A stretch of DNA of 46,639 nucleotides from CAITSH01 sp945892985 (GTDB taxonomy: Bacteria > Pseudomonadota > Gammaproteobacteria > Burkholderiales > SG8-39). The position numbers and the translations under genes are program-made. The DNA lies in the NCBI GenBank assembly GCA_945892985.1, contig CAMDDU010000035.1, positions 1-46,639 on the forward strand, given 5' to 3'. Positions 26,240 through 34,154 of this stretch are shown here, in pieces. The first letter of the stretch is position 1, and the number at the start of each line of letters is the position of its first letter. The notes beneath the pieces were generated by a model. It had not been told where the DNA came from and made no database searches. It was given only the letters and a program-made list of their open reading frames with translations.

Positions 26240-27427
26240 TCAGTTTGACCGCAGCGGTGCGTTCACGTCGAGCGCCAACTCGCGCAATACACCGTAAAGA
26301 TTCGCCTTTGCCTCGTAGCCCACGCCAGGGATGTCCGGAATGCACAGTTGCCCTTCGGTAATTGCCGTGCCGTCCCAGAATCCGCCGTAGACGCGATCTG
26401 CATCTGGTGCCGCCTCTTGGCTGCCCAGGCCCAGGCCCGCGACCACATGCGCGGCAAACAAATGACCGGCATGCGGCCAGAAGGCGCTGCGCTGCCATCC
26501 GGCCGCCTCAAAGCCCGAAAGGATGCGCCGGTATTCGGGAATGCCGTAGGCGAGCAGCATGTCGACCTGGATGCGGTCGCGCGCCGGGCGCAGACCGCCG
26601 TAACGCAACAGGTTGCGCGCATCGTCCCAGGAGAACAGGTTTTCGCCGGTAGCTACCGGCACCGCGCAATCTGCGGCAAGGCGCGCGAGGCCGGCGTAAT
26701 CGAGCGGCGAGGCCGGCTCTTCTATCCACGCCAGACCGTAGCCGGCGACCGTTTGCATCCAGCGCAGGTCATCGACATCGGCCTTGCCGTTGGCATCAAC
26801 CGCCAGGTCTGCAGCAGCGGGCAGCACAGCCAGCGCAGCCTCAATACGCGATGCATCGCCGCGCAGGTCGCGACCGTCGACTTTGATCTTGATGGTGCGA
26901 TAACCAAGGTCACGCGCGCGCGCAACCTCGTCGCGCAGCTTGCCGGCGTTGCCATCGGCCTGGAAATGCCCGCAGGAACCGTAGCTTTGGATCTGCGGCC
27001 CGGCGCCAGTGGTGCCATAGCGATCAGCCAGCGTGCGCCACAGCGGCTGGCCCTTTGCCTTGGCGAGCACATCCCACAACGCCGCGTCAAGCAGGCCAAC
27101 GGCACCAGGCCGCTCGCCATGCCCGCCGTCTTTTTCGTCTGTCATTGCCACGCGCCAGCACAGTTCCGGATCGATCAGTCCGTCCGCACTCAGCAGGGAC
27201 TCTGGCACCGCGGCCAGCAGGCGCGGGATGAAGCGCTCGCGCAGCAAGCCGCCCTTGCCATAGCGGCCGATGGAATCGAAGGCATAGCCGATGATCGGCG
27301 CCCCGTCCACCACACGGTCGGTGATAATGGCCAGCGCGGACGCCGTCATGCTCTGGAATGAAATCACCGCATTTCGCATCGCCGCGCCTATCGGCACGGT
27401 GGCTTCGCGTATGGCGACGATGCGCAT
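26240..27427 (-). CDS. Enolase-superfamily dehydratase, D-tartrate dehydratase-like
   Basis: Mg2+-dependent enzyme that removes a proton alpha to a carboxylate. The 395-residue product closely resembles the Bradyrhizobium D-tartrate dehydratase (TarD) group: shared blocks are RNAVISF near the start, GRYGKGGLLRERF, GENLFSWDDARNLLRYGG and the C-terminal DIPGVGYEAKANLY. Catalytic positions visible are the KxK motif (Lys180/Lys182), metal ligands Asp211, Glu236/237 and Glu262, and WPHAGH with His319/His322. The start is the ATG giving MRIVAIREATVPIG, four bases after the Mo-hydroxylase large-subunit stop codon. The true substrate may be another hydroxy-acid made in this pathway. Confidence 0.88.
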   Translation of the reverse strand: MRIVAIREATVPIGAAMRNAVISFQSMTASALAIITDRVVDGAPIIGYAFDSIGRYGKGGLLRERFIPRLLAAVPESLLSADGLIDPELCWRVAMTDEKDGGHGERPGAVGLLDAALWDVLAKAKGQPLWRTLADRYGTTGAGPQIQSYGSCGHFQADGNAGKLRDEVARARDLGYRTIKIKVDGRDLRGDASRIEAALAVLPAAADLAVDANGKADVDDLRWMQTVAGYGLAWIEEPASPLDYAGLARLAADCAVPVATGENLFSWDDARNLLRYGGLRPARDRIQVDMLLAYGIPEYRRILSGFEAAGWQRSAFWPHAGHLFAAHVVAGLGLGSQEAAPDADRVYGGFWDGTAITEGQLCIPDIPGVGYEAKANLYGVLRELALDVNAPLRSN

Positions 27428-27431
27428 CGGT

Positions 27432-29780
27432 CTAGGCGACCTTGCCGAGGACGCGCAGCACACGCTCGGGCGTGAAGGGCTGCTCGCCGAGCGCGCAGCC
27501 AAAGGGCGCAAGCGCGTCGTTGACGGCATTGGCCGCGGCGGCGCCCGCACCGATCGTCCCAGCTTCGCCGACACCCTTGCCGCCTAGCAACGTGTCCCTG
27601 ACGGGCGTCTCGATATGCGCGATGACGATGTCAGGCATCTCACCGGCCATGGGCACCAGATAGTCGGCCATGGTCGAGGTCAGCAACTGCCCGCGCGCGT
27701 CATAGCGGCATTCCTCATAAAAGGCCGCGCCCAGGCCCTGCACCACGCCGCCGCGCAATTGTTCGTCGGCAAGCAGCGGATTGATGACACGGCCGCAATC
27801 CTCGACCACCCAGTGCCTGAGCAACGTGATGAAACCGCTGCCCGAATCGAGCTCGACCAGGCTCGCCTGGACGCCGTTGGCGGCAAGAAAAGGCTTCAGC
27901 GGGACGGACACCGCTACAGCCGTCGCATCGGCGGACACGCCGGGTGGCAGCTCGTGCTGGCGGTAATGCAGCAAAGCCGCGAGCTCAACCAATGTGATGC
28001 GCTTGCCAGCTGCCGAGAACGCGCCATCGGCCAGCAGCAGCCTCTCGGCAGCAACTTCCAGCACCGCCGCGGCCACTGCAGCGAGACGCTGACGCAACAC
28101 CTGGGCTGCGTTGAGCGCTGCCTCCCCGCCGACAGTAAGACCGCGCGACGCCCAGGCGCCACCGCCGACCGGCGTTGCCAGTGTGTCGCCGCGCACGATG
28201 CGTACCGCCGCAAGCGGCAGCGTCATCGCCGCGGCGATGAGTTGTTGTATCCCGGTCTCGACACCCTGGCCCTGGTCGGTCGAACTGCTGAGGCAGGTGA
28301 TTTCGCCCGAGGGTTCGAGGCGCAGCGCGCAACCATCCTGCGCCGTGATGGGTACCCCGGCGGCACCGTAAAAGCCGGCGCCCGGCGCCGTGGTCTCGAC
28401 AAATGCGGCGAGGCCTATGCCGAGGTATCTGCCTTGCGCGCGCGCCGCGCGCTGCTCTTCACGCAATCGATCGTATTGCATCAACTCGAGCAGGCGGGCG
28501 AGACAGGCCTGGTGCGACAGGCCGCCCATGTCCATGCCTGCCGCGCTGCTCGTGCCGTGCCGGCTGTCATCACGATAATTGCGCCGGCGCATTTCAGCCG
28601 GGTCGATGGCAAGCTCGGCAGCAGCGGCATCGACCAGCATTTCGGTGATGGCACAGGCTACCGGCTGGCCGACACCGCGATACGCGCCGACTGGCGCCTT
28701 GTTCTGATAGGCGACGCGCAAGCGGCCGCGCAGCGCCGGCGCGGCATAGGGTGCGCCGACCATGGCGAGTGCCTGCACGCCCTCCAGCACGCTGCTGCGC
28801 GGATACACCGAGTAAGCGCCGATGTCGGCCAGATCGTCGGCACTGAAGGCTAGAATCCCGCCTTGCGCATCAACGGCGATGGCCGCGTCCACCTCGTGCG
28901 AGCGCGCGTGCACATCGCTGCCAAAGGCCTCGAAGCGGTCGCAGGCAAATTTAACCGGCCGCGCCAGCAACACCGCCGCCGCGACAGCGGCCATTTCATC
29001 GTCATAGACATGCAACTTTAGGCCGAAGCCGCCGCCGACATCGGGGGTCAGCACGCGCACATCGACTTCTGCGAGGCCAAACAACTGCGCATAGACAGCG
29101 CGCATCTGGTGCGGCACCTGCGTCGACTGGTGCACGGTAAGCTGGCGCGTGCCCGGGTCGAATTCGGCGATGACGGTGCGCCCCTCCAGCGGCACACCGG
29201 TATGGCGCGCAAAGCGCAGCTTGCGGCGGATGACGCGGTGCGCAATGGCGAATGCCTCGTCAACTCCGCCTGCGGCGATGTGATGTTCGTAGGCGAGGTT
29301 GTTGCCAAGCTCGGCGTGAATGGATTGCGCGCCGTCGGCCAGCGCCGAGGCCGCGTCCACGACCGGTTCCAGTTCGGCCCAATCGGCGCGTATTGCCGCC
29401 ACGGCGTCTTCAGCCGTCGCGCGCGTTTCGGCGACGACAATCGCCACCGGTTGTCCCTGCCACAGCGCGCACCCCACCGCCAGCGGCGGCTGCGCGGCAG
29501 AGCGATGCGATGCAAAGGTCGCCAGGCGCGTGGTCCAACTGCCGCACACCGCGCCGACGTCGCGCCCGTCATAAGCCGCGACCACACCGCTCATGCCGCG
29601 CGCAGCGGACAGGTCGAGCGATGCAATGCGCGCATGCGCAAACGGGCTGCGCAAAAAAGCCGCATGCAGCAACCCGGGCACACGAACATCGTCGGTGTAG
29701 CGCCCGCGACCGGCGACAAAGCGCAGTGCCGCCGTGCGCGGCACGGCGGCACTGACCAGCCCCGGGTTACCCTCCGTCAT
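27432..29780 (-). CDS. Molybdenum hydroxylase large subunit (CoxL-like form II, aldehyde oxidase/xanthine dehydrogenase family)
   Basis: Catalytic subunit binding the molybdopterin cofactor. The 782-residue product has the N-terminal hammerhead domain (about 20-135) and Mo-cofactor loops DVGGGFGLKLH (GGGFG at 249-253), GAYRGVGQP (365-373) and GGKGVGEAGTIGAG with the catalytic Glu739. The active-site loop lacks the AYxCSFR of true form I CO dehydrogenase, so this is a form II-like hydroxylase of unknown substrate. Even among form II enzymes AYRGAGR is usual, and here it reads AYRGVGQ. The start is the ATG at MTEGNPGLVSAAVPRTAALR. The gene lies between the TRAP binding protein and the dehydratase; its FAD and [2Fe-2S] partners are two genes further on. 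Confidence 0.92.
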   Translation of the reverse strand: MTEGNPGLVSAAVPRTAALRFVAGRGRYTDDVRVPGLLHAAFLRSPFAHARIASLDLSAARGMSGVVAAYDGRDVGAVCGSWTTRLATFASHRSAAQPPLAVGCALWQGQPVAIVVAETRATAEDAVAAIRADWAELEPVVDAASALADGAQSIHAELGNNLAYEHHIAAGGVDEAFAIAHRVIRRKLRFARHTGVPLEGRTVIAEFDPGTRQLTVHQSTQVPHQMRAVYAQLFGLAEVDVRVLTPDVGGGFGLKLHVYDDEMAAVAAAVLLARPVKFACDRFEAFGSDVHARSHEVDAAIAVDAQGGILAFSADDLADIGAYSVYPRSSVLEGVQALAMVGAPYAAPALRGRLRVAYQNKAPVGAYRGVGQPVACAITEMLVDAAAAELAIDPAEMRRRNYRDDSRHGTSSAAGMDMGGLSHQACLARLLELMQYDRLREEQRAARAQGRYLGIGLAAFVETTAPGAGFYGAAGVPITAQDGCALRLEPSGEITCLSSSTDQGQGVETGIQQLIAAAMTLPLAAVRIVRGDTLATPVGGGAWASRGLTVGGEAALNAAQVLRQRLAAVAAAVLEVAAERLLLADGAFSAAGKRITLVELAALLHYRQHELPPGVSADATAVAVSVPLKPFLAANGVQASLVELDSGSGFITLLRHWVVEDCGRVINPLLADEQLRGGVVQGLGAAFYEECRYDARGQLLTSTMADYLVPMAGEMPDIVIAHIETPVRDTLLGGKGVGEAGTIGAGAAAANAVNDALAPFGCALGEQPFTPERVLRVLGKVA

Positions 29781-29802
29781 GGCGAGTTCAGCCTCACGTG
29801 AA

Positions 29803-30768
29803 TCAAGGTTTTTTTTCCAGCAGCGGACGCAGTATCGCGATCGAGTCGGGCGCGCGCTTGGCAAGCTCCGCCCAATACGCCGTGTAAGCGAGCTTCTGGT
29901 AGTCGGCGCCAAGATTGACCCCCTTGATGCCGGCATCGTTCTGGCGCTTGGATTCGCTCGCCGCCTTTTCGGCCGCCCAACGGATGTTCTCGGCCTCCAG
30001 CCATTCGCCCATGCGCGTCAGGAAGGCGCGCTGGTCGTCGCGCAGCGATTTCCATTTATTCTGGTTGACAATTATGTTAACAACGACGTTATAGAAGCCC
30101 GGATCGACGCGAAACTTGGTCTCCGGTCCCCAGCCGAGGTCGAATATGCCGATCAGCGGCCAGCCGTAGCCGTCGACGACACCGCGCTCGAGCGCGGTCT
30201 TCACTTCGCCCGGCGCCATGGTCACCGCCGTCGCCCCCAGTGCCTGGAAGAAGGTGGTGTAGTTGGGCGTGGTGCGCAGCTTCCAGCCGTCGAATTTTGC
30301 CGAGGTCGGCGGCTTGATAGTCCAGATGTGAAAGGGTACGCCCTGCCCGTAGGAGGCGAGGTACCAGGCGTTCATTTTCTGGTTGCTCAGTTTGTTCAGC
30401 GCCTCCCAGGCACCCGACTGGCGCTGCTGCTTTGTGGTCAACGGCGACAATATGGTTGCGTCGGCCTCGGGCATGTTGTTGGCGTAAAACGACGGCGGCA
30501 CGCTCGCCATGTCGAGCACACCGGTGCGCACGGCGTTGCCCTGCTCGAAGCTCGGAACCGCCTCAGGACCGCCGACGAGGCGGATTTGCACCAGCCCCTT
30601 GCCCTCCTTGTTTACCTGCTCGACAAAGCGGCCGAACATCTCGCCGAACACGGTGTTGGTCGGAACAAACACCGCCGCGCGCAGCGTCGTTTCCTGGGAG
30701 AACGCCGAACTGGCGGCAATGAAGCCCGCCGCAGTGAGAATCATGGAAATATTGCGTCTGATTTGCAT
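29803..30768 (-). CDS. dctP: TRAP transporter solute-binding protein (DctP family)
   Basis: Periplasmic substrate-binding subunit. The 321-residue product has a signal peptide (about 1-24, ending ASSAFS-QETTLR). DctP-fold segments follow: EQVNKEGKGLVQIRLVGGPE, WKLRTTPNYTTFFQALGATAVTM and a helix-rich C-terminus. In this family an Arg (here in KLRTTPN) normally binds the ligand carboxylate, so an organic acid is likely. A good ribosome-binding sequence, AAGGA, precedes the ATG. The matching permease genes lie at the far end of the same operon. Confidence 0.9.
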   Translation of the reverse strand: MQIRRNISMILTAAGFIAASSAFSQETTLRAAVFVPTNTVFGEMFGRFVEQVNKEGKGLVQIRLVGGPEAVPSFEQGNAVRTGVLDMASVPPSFYANNMPEADATILSPLTTKQQRQSGAWEALNKLSNQKMNAWYLASYGQGVPFHIWTIKPPTSAKFDGWKLRTTPNYTTFFQALGATAVTMAPGEVKTALERGVVDGYGWPLIGIFDLGWGPETKFRVDPGFYNVVVNIIVNQNKWKSLRDDQRAFLTRMGEWLEAENIRWAAEKAASESKRQNDAGIKGVNLGADYQKLAYTAYWAELAKRAPDSIAILRPLLEKKP

Positions 30769-30812
30769 TTGTGGTTCCTTGTGCGTTGTTGAAAAACTCG
30801 TCTGCTGGCGGT

Positions 30813-31322
30813 TTAGAACGGAACGGAAATGGCGCGATGCGGCGCATCGCAGTCAAGCAGGTCGACACGCTTACTCAAGATACAAAGGCCGCCCTCGGAG
30901 CGGCGCAACTCGTGGCTGCAGCGTGCGCTGAACAGGGTCTGTTCGCCGGCACGCCACTCCATCAACAAAAGTAAGGAGCGCACCAAATAACGCCCGCCTC
31001 CAAGCTCGGCCGCGGTGACACTGCTGATGTGGTGATGGGTGCGCGAACGCGGCACCTGAACATGGGTCAGCGGGTGCGCGAGGCGTTGCACCCGCAGGCG
31101 CAGCAAGGCCTTGGATTCGTAAAAAATGGACAGGGTATCCTGCGGTGAAATCTGAGCGCGCTCGCTCGGCACCCAGTACATGCCGGTTTCATCGAATAAA
31201 TCGACCCAAGCATCAAAGCGGCCTTCGTCCAGCCGATTCGCCTCCTCGAAGAGGAAGGCTTCACATTCGCGCAGCACCTCCGGCGCACTCGTCACCTCTT
31301 TCGCCCCCCCTCCCGCACCCAT
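30813..31322 (-). CDS. Aromatic-ring-hydroxylating dioxygenase beta subunit
   Basis: Small, non-catalytic subunit of a Rieske non-haem iron oxygenase. The 169-residue product has the NTF2-like fold signature: FLFEEANRLDEGRFDAWVDLFDETGMYWVP near the N-terminus, then THHHISSV and YLVRSLLLLMEWRAGEQTLFSARC. It starts within the stop codon of the alpha-subunit gene (ATGA overlap), so the two are translationally coupled and presumably form an alpha-beta complex. No ferredoxin or reductase gene accompanies it. Confidence 0.9.
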   Translation of the reverse strand: MGAGGGAKEVTSAPEVLRECEAFLFEEANRLDEGRFDAWVDLFDETGMYWVPSERAQISPQDTLSIFYESKALLRLRVQRLAHPLTHVQVPRSRTHHHISSVTAAELGGGRYLVRSLLLLMEWRAGEQTLFSARCSHELRRSEGGLCILSKRVDLLDCDAPHRAISVPF

Positions 31323-32632
31323 CAGGCCATCGCCGTCATATGCGCCCGCCAGGCGTGCATCTGGTTACGAATCGGCAACTCACTGGTGCCTGGCGAAGAT
31401 GTGGAACCGTCGGCCGCGAGTCTGTCCTGGTGCATGCCGCGGCCAAGGTCGACCCAATCTGCGGCGCTGTCCTGCAGCCCACGCTGGCAGCGCTCAAAAA
31501 TCTCGAGGTCGTCGGTTGCCACCAGCGATGCCGGCGAACTCGCGGTATTGAGAAAGCGCAGGCTGAGCTCGAACATTTCGGGCGGTGCGCCCTCCAGTCT
31601 GAAGCAGCAACTGGTGACGATGGTGTGATCAACGCTGACGGGCTGTACGATGCGCAGTGTCTGGAAGCGCGAGTTGACCGAAAGCGCGGGCCAAATGAGG
31701 TTGTTGAAGCGGTCAACGCCGAGGATGGCGCGCGTCTTGTCCTCGCCATGACGCTCGACCAGGGCCGCGCGGTAACGGTCAAAGACCGGGTCACTGCGCT
31801 CCGGGGCAATCACGCCATCGCGGTAAAACCCGTCCATGTAGATATGTCCCTGCGGAAAGGCCCTCAGCCCGACGCCGTCCCATTCGGACAGGCGCAAACC
31901 GTTGGCGAGCAGCATTTGGGTCGCCTGCCCCGCCATGTCCGTTGCGTCCGCGGTATGCGGTGCCTTGCGCGCCACCGCCACTGACCCGCCATGCACAAAA
32001 CCCGGATGGACCAGGTCGACGGCGTTTTCCATGAACAGCTTCCAGTTACCGCGAAACGCCATGCGCAGGCGTCCCCCGGCGGCGGTAAGGCGCCCGGCAG
32101 GCGCGCGATCGACCATGTTGTCCAGGATACCGGCCAGACCGCCAAGAAATTCGGCGAGGCCGGGACCCTGCGTCGCATGCGAGGCAAAGATGAAGCCGCG
32201 GTAGCTTTCGACCCGCGGAACACGGGCGAGGCCGCGTGCGGCCGGGTTTTGCTCGAGCCGGTCCTGGTAGCCTTCGGGCATCGGTACGCTGTCGAGCGCG
32301 CCGTCGAGACCGAAGCTCCAGGCGTGATACGCACAGGTAAAGAGTTTCGTCGTGCCGCGGGACTCAACAACGACGCGCGCACCTCGGTGTGCGCAGCGAT
32401 TGTGCAGGGCGGCGATGCCGCCATCGGGATGCCGCACCAGGATGACCTCTTCCGGCCCAAGTTGGGTCAGCACATAGTCACCGGCGCCGGCGATCTCGCT
32501 CTCATGGCCGATATACAACCAGGCACGGCGAAAAATCCGCTCCTGCTCAAGGGCGAACACCGCCGCGTCAACATACACGGCGCGATGCACCGCGTCCGGG
32601 CGCAGCATCGCTCCGATGTCATCGGGTTTCAA
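31322..32632 (-). CDS. Rieske aromatic-ring-hydroxylating dioxygenase alpha subunit
   Basis: Catalytic subunit of a ring-hydroxylating oxygenase (benzoate/anthranilate-like type). The 436-residue protein has an N-terminal Rieske [2Fe-2S] domain with Cys80, His82, Cys100 and His103 (NRCAHRGARV ... CAYHAWSF). The C-terminal START-like catalytic domain carries the mononuclear iron site MENAVDLVHPGFVH (Asp206, His209, His214) and an Asp near 374-375 in TDDLEIFERCQRGL. The start is TTG; an in-frame ATG eight codons later is possible but sits too close to its GGAG. It is the first gene of the operon, about 130 bases after the predicted transcription start. Confidence 0.92.
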   Translation of the reverse strand: MKPDDIGAMLRPDAVHRAVYVDAAVFALEQERIFRRAWLYIGHESEIAGAGDYVLTQLGPEEVILVRHPDGGIAALHNRCAHRGARVVVESRGTTKLFTCAYHAWSFGLDGALDSVPMPEGYQDRLEQNPAARGLARVPRVESYRGFIFASHATQGPGLAEFLGGLAGILDNMVDRAPAGRLTAAGGRLRMAFRGNWKLFMENAVDLVHPGFVHGGSVAVARKAPHTADATDMAGQATQMLLANGLRLSEWDGVGLRAFPQGHIYMDGFYRDGVIAPERSDPVFDRYRAALVERHGEDKTRAILGVDRFNNLIWPALSVNSRFQTLRIVQPVSVDHTIVTSCCFRLEGAPPEMFELSLRFLNTASSPASLVATDDLEIFERCQRGLQDSAADWVDLGRGMHQDRLAADGSTSSPGTSELPIRNQMHAWRAHMTAMA

Positions 32633-32753
32633 CGGGCGTTCCCGCGGCTGTGCTGCATTGCTTCACCCCTCGCCGGCGCATCGATCTGAAAAGAGCCTGA
32701 AAAGCCGCGTAACCCCGAATGCTGGCGGCAAGCATTCCGCTTTAAGCCTAAAC

Positions 32754-32769
32754 ATATGCATTTGCATAT
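32754..32769. promoter_or_regulatory. Inverted-repeat operator candidate in the MarR/dioxygenase divergent region
   Basis: A perfect 7-2-7 inverted repeat, ATATGCA-TT-TGCATAT, begins three bases downstream of the predicted -10 box of the operon promoter and so overlaps its probable transcription start. Size and symmetry fit a winged-helix MarR dimer, and the MarR gene is divergent next door. Binding there would block the operon; this is inference. Confidence 0.7.
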
Positions 32770-32772
32770 ATT

Positions 32773-32801
32773 CTTATACTAGTGGTCAAATCAAGTGTCA
32801 A
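32773..32801 (-). promoter_or_regulatory. Sigma70-like promoter of the catabolic operon
   Basis: Read on the minus strand: TTGACA, a 17-bp spacer, then TATAAG. This is a near-consensus promoter directed at the Rieske oxygenase gene. The expected start lies within the adjacent inverted repeat. Confidence 0.78.
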
Positions 32802-32896
32802 GGTGCCGGGCAATGCAAGCCCGGGCGCCGCAGGACTTATGATGCAGCCCGGCGCGGCAAGGCCGGTCCCGGCAACCCGCTGAAAGGAGGCAAAAC

Positions 32897-33367
32897 ATGG
32901 TGCTCGCCAAAGACCTTAAGCATTACAGCCTGGACGAGTCGATTCCCTACCTGATGAACCGTGTTGTGGGACGACAGAACCGGCGGCTGGAGGAAGACCT
33001 GCGCAAACTGCGCCTCTCATTCCAGCACTGGCGCGTGCTGGCGGTGCTGGCGCGCGACGACGGCGTATCGATCGCCGACCTTTCCGACTACGCGGTGGTG
33101 CCCCACTCGACACTGAGCCGGCTACTGACACGGCTGGAGCGCGAAACCCTCGTCAGGCGCAGCGCCCAGACACCCGACGGCCGCACCGCGAGAATCCTGC
33201 TCACCTCGCGCGGACGTACCGTGTACGAGCGCATCCTGCCGCTCGCCATCGCACGTCGCGAGGACGCCATGGTCGGCGTGACCGAGGCCGAGAAGGCGCA
33301 GTTGCGCACGCTGCTAAAACGCATGCTGGCGAACCTCGAGTCGGCGGCGGATCTGCCGCGCGACTGA
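32897..33367 (+). CDS. MarR-family transcriptional regulator
   Basis: The 156-residue dimeric winged-helix regulator has an N-terminal helix (ESIPYLMNRVVGRQNRRLEEDL), then FQHWRVLAVLARDDGVSIADLSDYAVVPHSTLSRLLTRLE as the helix-turn-helix, and a wing with RRSAQTPDGRTARILLTSRG. A strong AAAGGAGG lies seven bases before the ATG. It is divergent from the catabolic operon and very likely controls it, probably as a repressor relieved by a pathway ligand such as an aromatic acid. Confidence 0.92.
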   Translation: MVLAKDLKHYSLDESIPYLMNRVVGRQNRRLEEDLRKLRLSFQHWRVLAVLARDDGVSIADLSDYAVVPHSTLSRLLTRLERETLVRRSAQTPDGRTARILLTSRGRTVYERILPLAIARREDAMVGVTEAEKAQLRTLLKRMLANLESAADLPRD

Positions 33368-33385
33368 ATGTCGAACCAATAGCGG

Positions 33386-33976
33386 TCAGGCCGGCGGCCT
33401 GCCGGTGGTAGCCCGCGCGCCGCGCGCCACCAGGCTGACCAGGTCTGCGCCGGACACCAGCCTCAGCCTGGCCTGCTGCACGAATGCGCTCGCATTCGGG
33501 CTGAGGCCCCCGGCGGCGACATAGATGCATTCGTGCGCGCCGGCCGCCTCCTTGGCCTCGACCAGCGCGCGCAGGGGGCCTATGCCCGCCTGCGCCACCT
33601 TCCAGCGCTTGCAGGCAACCAGCGCAACGCGGCCGTCCTTTGAGAGCGTAAAGTCGGCGGCATCGCCCGATGCCGCCGACACCGTGTAGCCGTCCACCTT
33701 GAACGCCGCCTCCATTTTGGCCGAGAACTCCTGCCAGGACATGGCGCGCAAGGCCTCTAGCGATTCATTGACGCGCTCGGCGCTGGGTGCGCGCAACTGC
33801 CGCCAAGCGGCGTAGCCGGCAATGGCGAGGAAAGGCAGCGTAGAGAAGGCCGCAGCGTAATCGGGCAAAAATTGCCGTACCGCCATGAACATGCCGGCGG
33901 CAATGAGAAAGCTCACCCACCAGGGCGAACGGGACAATACGGCGAACAGCGAATTTTTGTTCATCTTCAGTTGCAC
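33386..33976 (-). CDS. Membrane-anchored Mrr-type restriction-endonuclease-like protein
   Basis: The 196-residue product has two N-terminal hydrophobic segments (PWWVSFLIAAGMFMAV and AAAFSTLPFLAIAGYAA), then a soluble PD-(D/E)xK-fold domain similar to Mrr_cat: MSWQEFSAKMEAAFKVDGYTV, DFTLSKDGRVALVACKRWK, and IYVAAGGLSPNA. The ACKRWK segment takes the place of the usual QCK catalytic motif. I use a GTG preceded by AAGGAAG; an ATG four codons later is possible. Its role, for instance defence or DNA handling at the membrane, is unknown. It lies downstream of hppA past a terminator. Confidence 0.75.
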   Translation of the reverse strand: MQLKMNKNSLFAVLSRSPWWVSFLIAAGMFMAVRQFLPDYAAAFSTLPFLAIAGYAAWRQLRAPSAERVNESLEALRAMSWQEFSAKMEAAFKVDGYTVSAASGDAADFTLSKDGRVALVACKRWKVAQAGIGPLRALVEAKEAAGAHECIYVAAGGLSPNASAFVQQARLRLVSGADLVSLVARGARATTGRPPA

Positions 33977-34112
33977 GGGCGCTTCCTTTTCAGATTCAAT
34001 GCCGCAAAGTCGCGTTACAAGCGGGCCGAAAAATACCGTGCAATCGACTGGAAACGTCCTCCAGCCGGGCATTTCCAGCCCTTGACCCGGTCGCCGAGCA
34101 TGGCACCGCAAC

Positions 34113-34140
34113 AAAAAAGGCAGCCTCGGCTGCCTTTTTT
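34113..34140 (-). terminator. Rho-independent terminator after hppA
   Basis: Stem GGCAGCC / GGCTGCC with a TC loop, flanked by A- and T-runs on both sides. It follows the hppA stop codon by 14 bases and ends the exbB-to-hppA series. Confidence 0.9.
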
Positions 34141-34154
34141 GCGGGGAAAACCGC

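Noticed and set aside
27432..29780. True CO dehydrogenase (CoxL form I)
   Set aside because: The diagnostic AYxCSFR active-site loop is absent; the loop reads AYRGVGQ, so CO oxidation should not be assigned.
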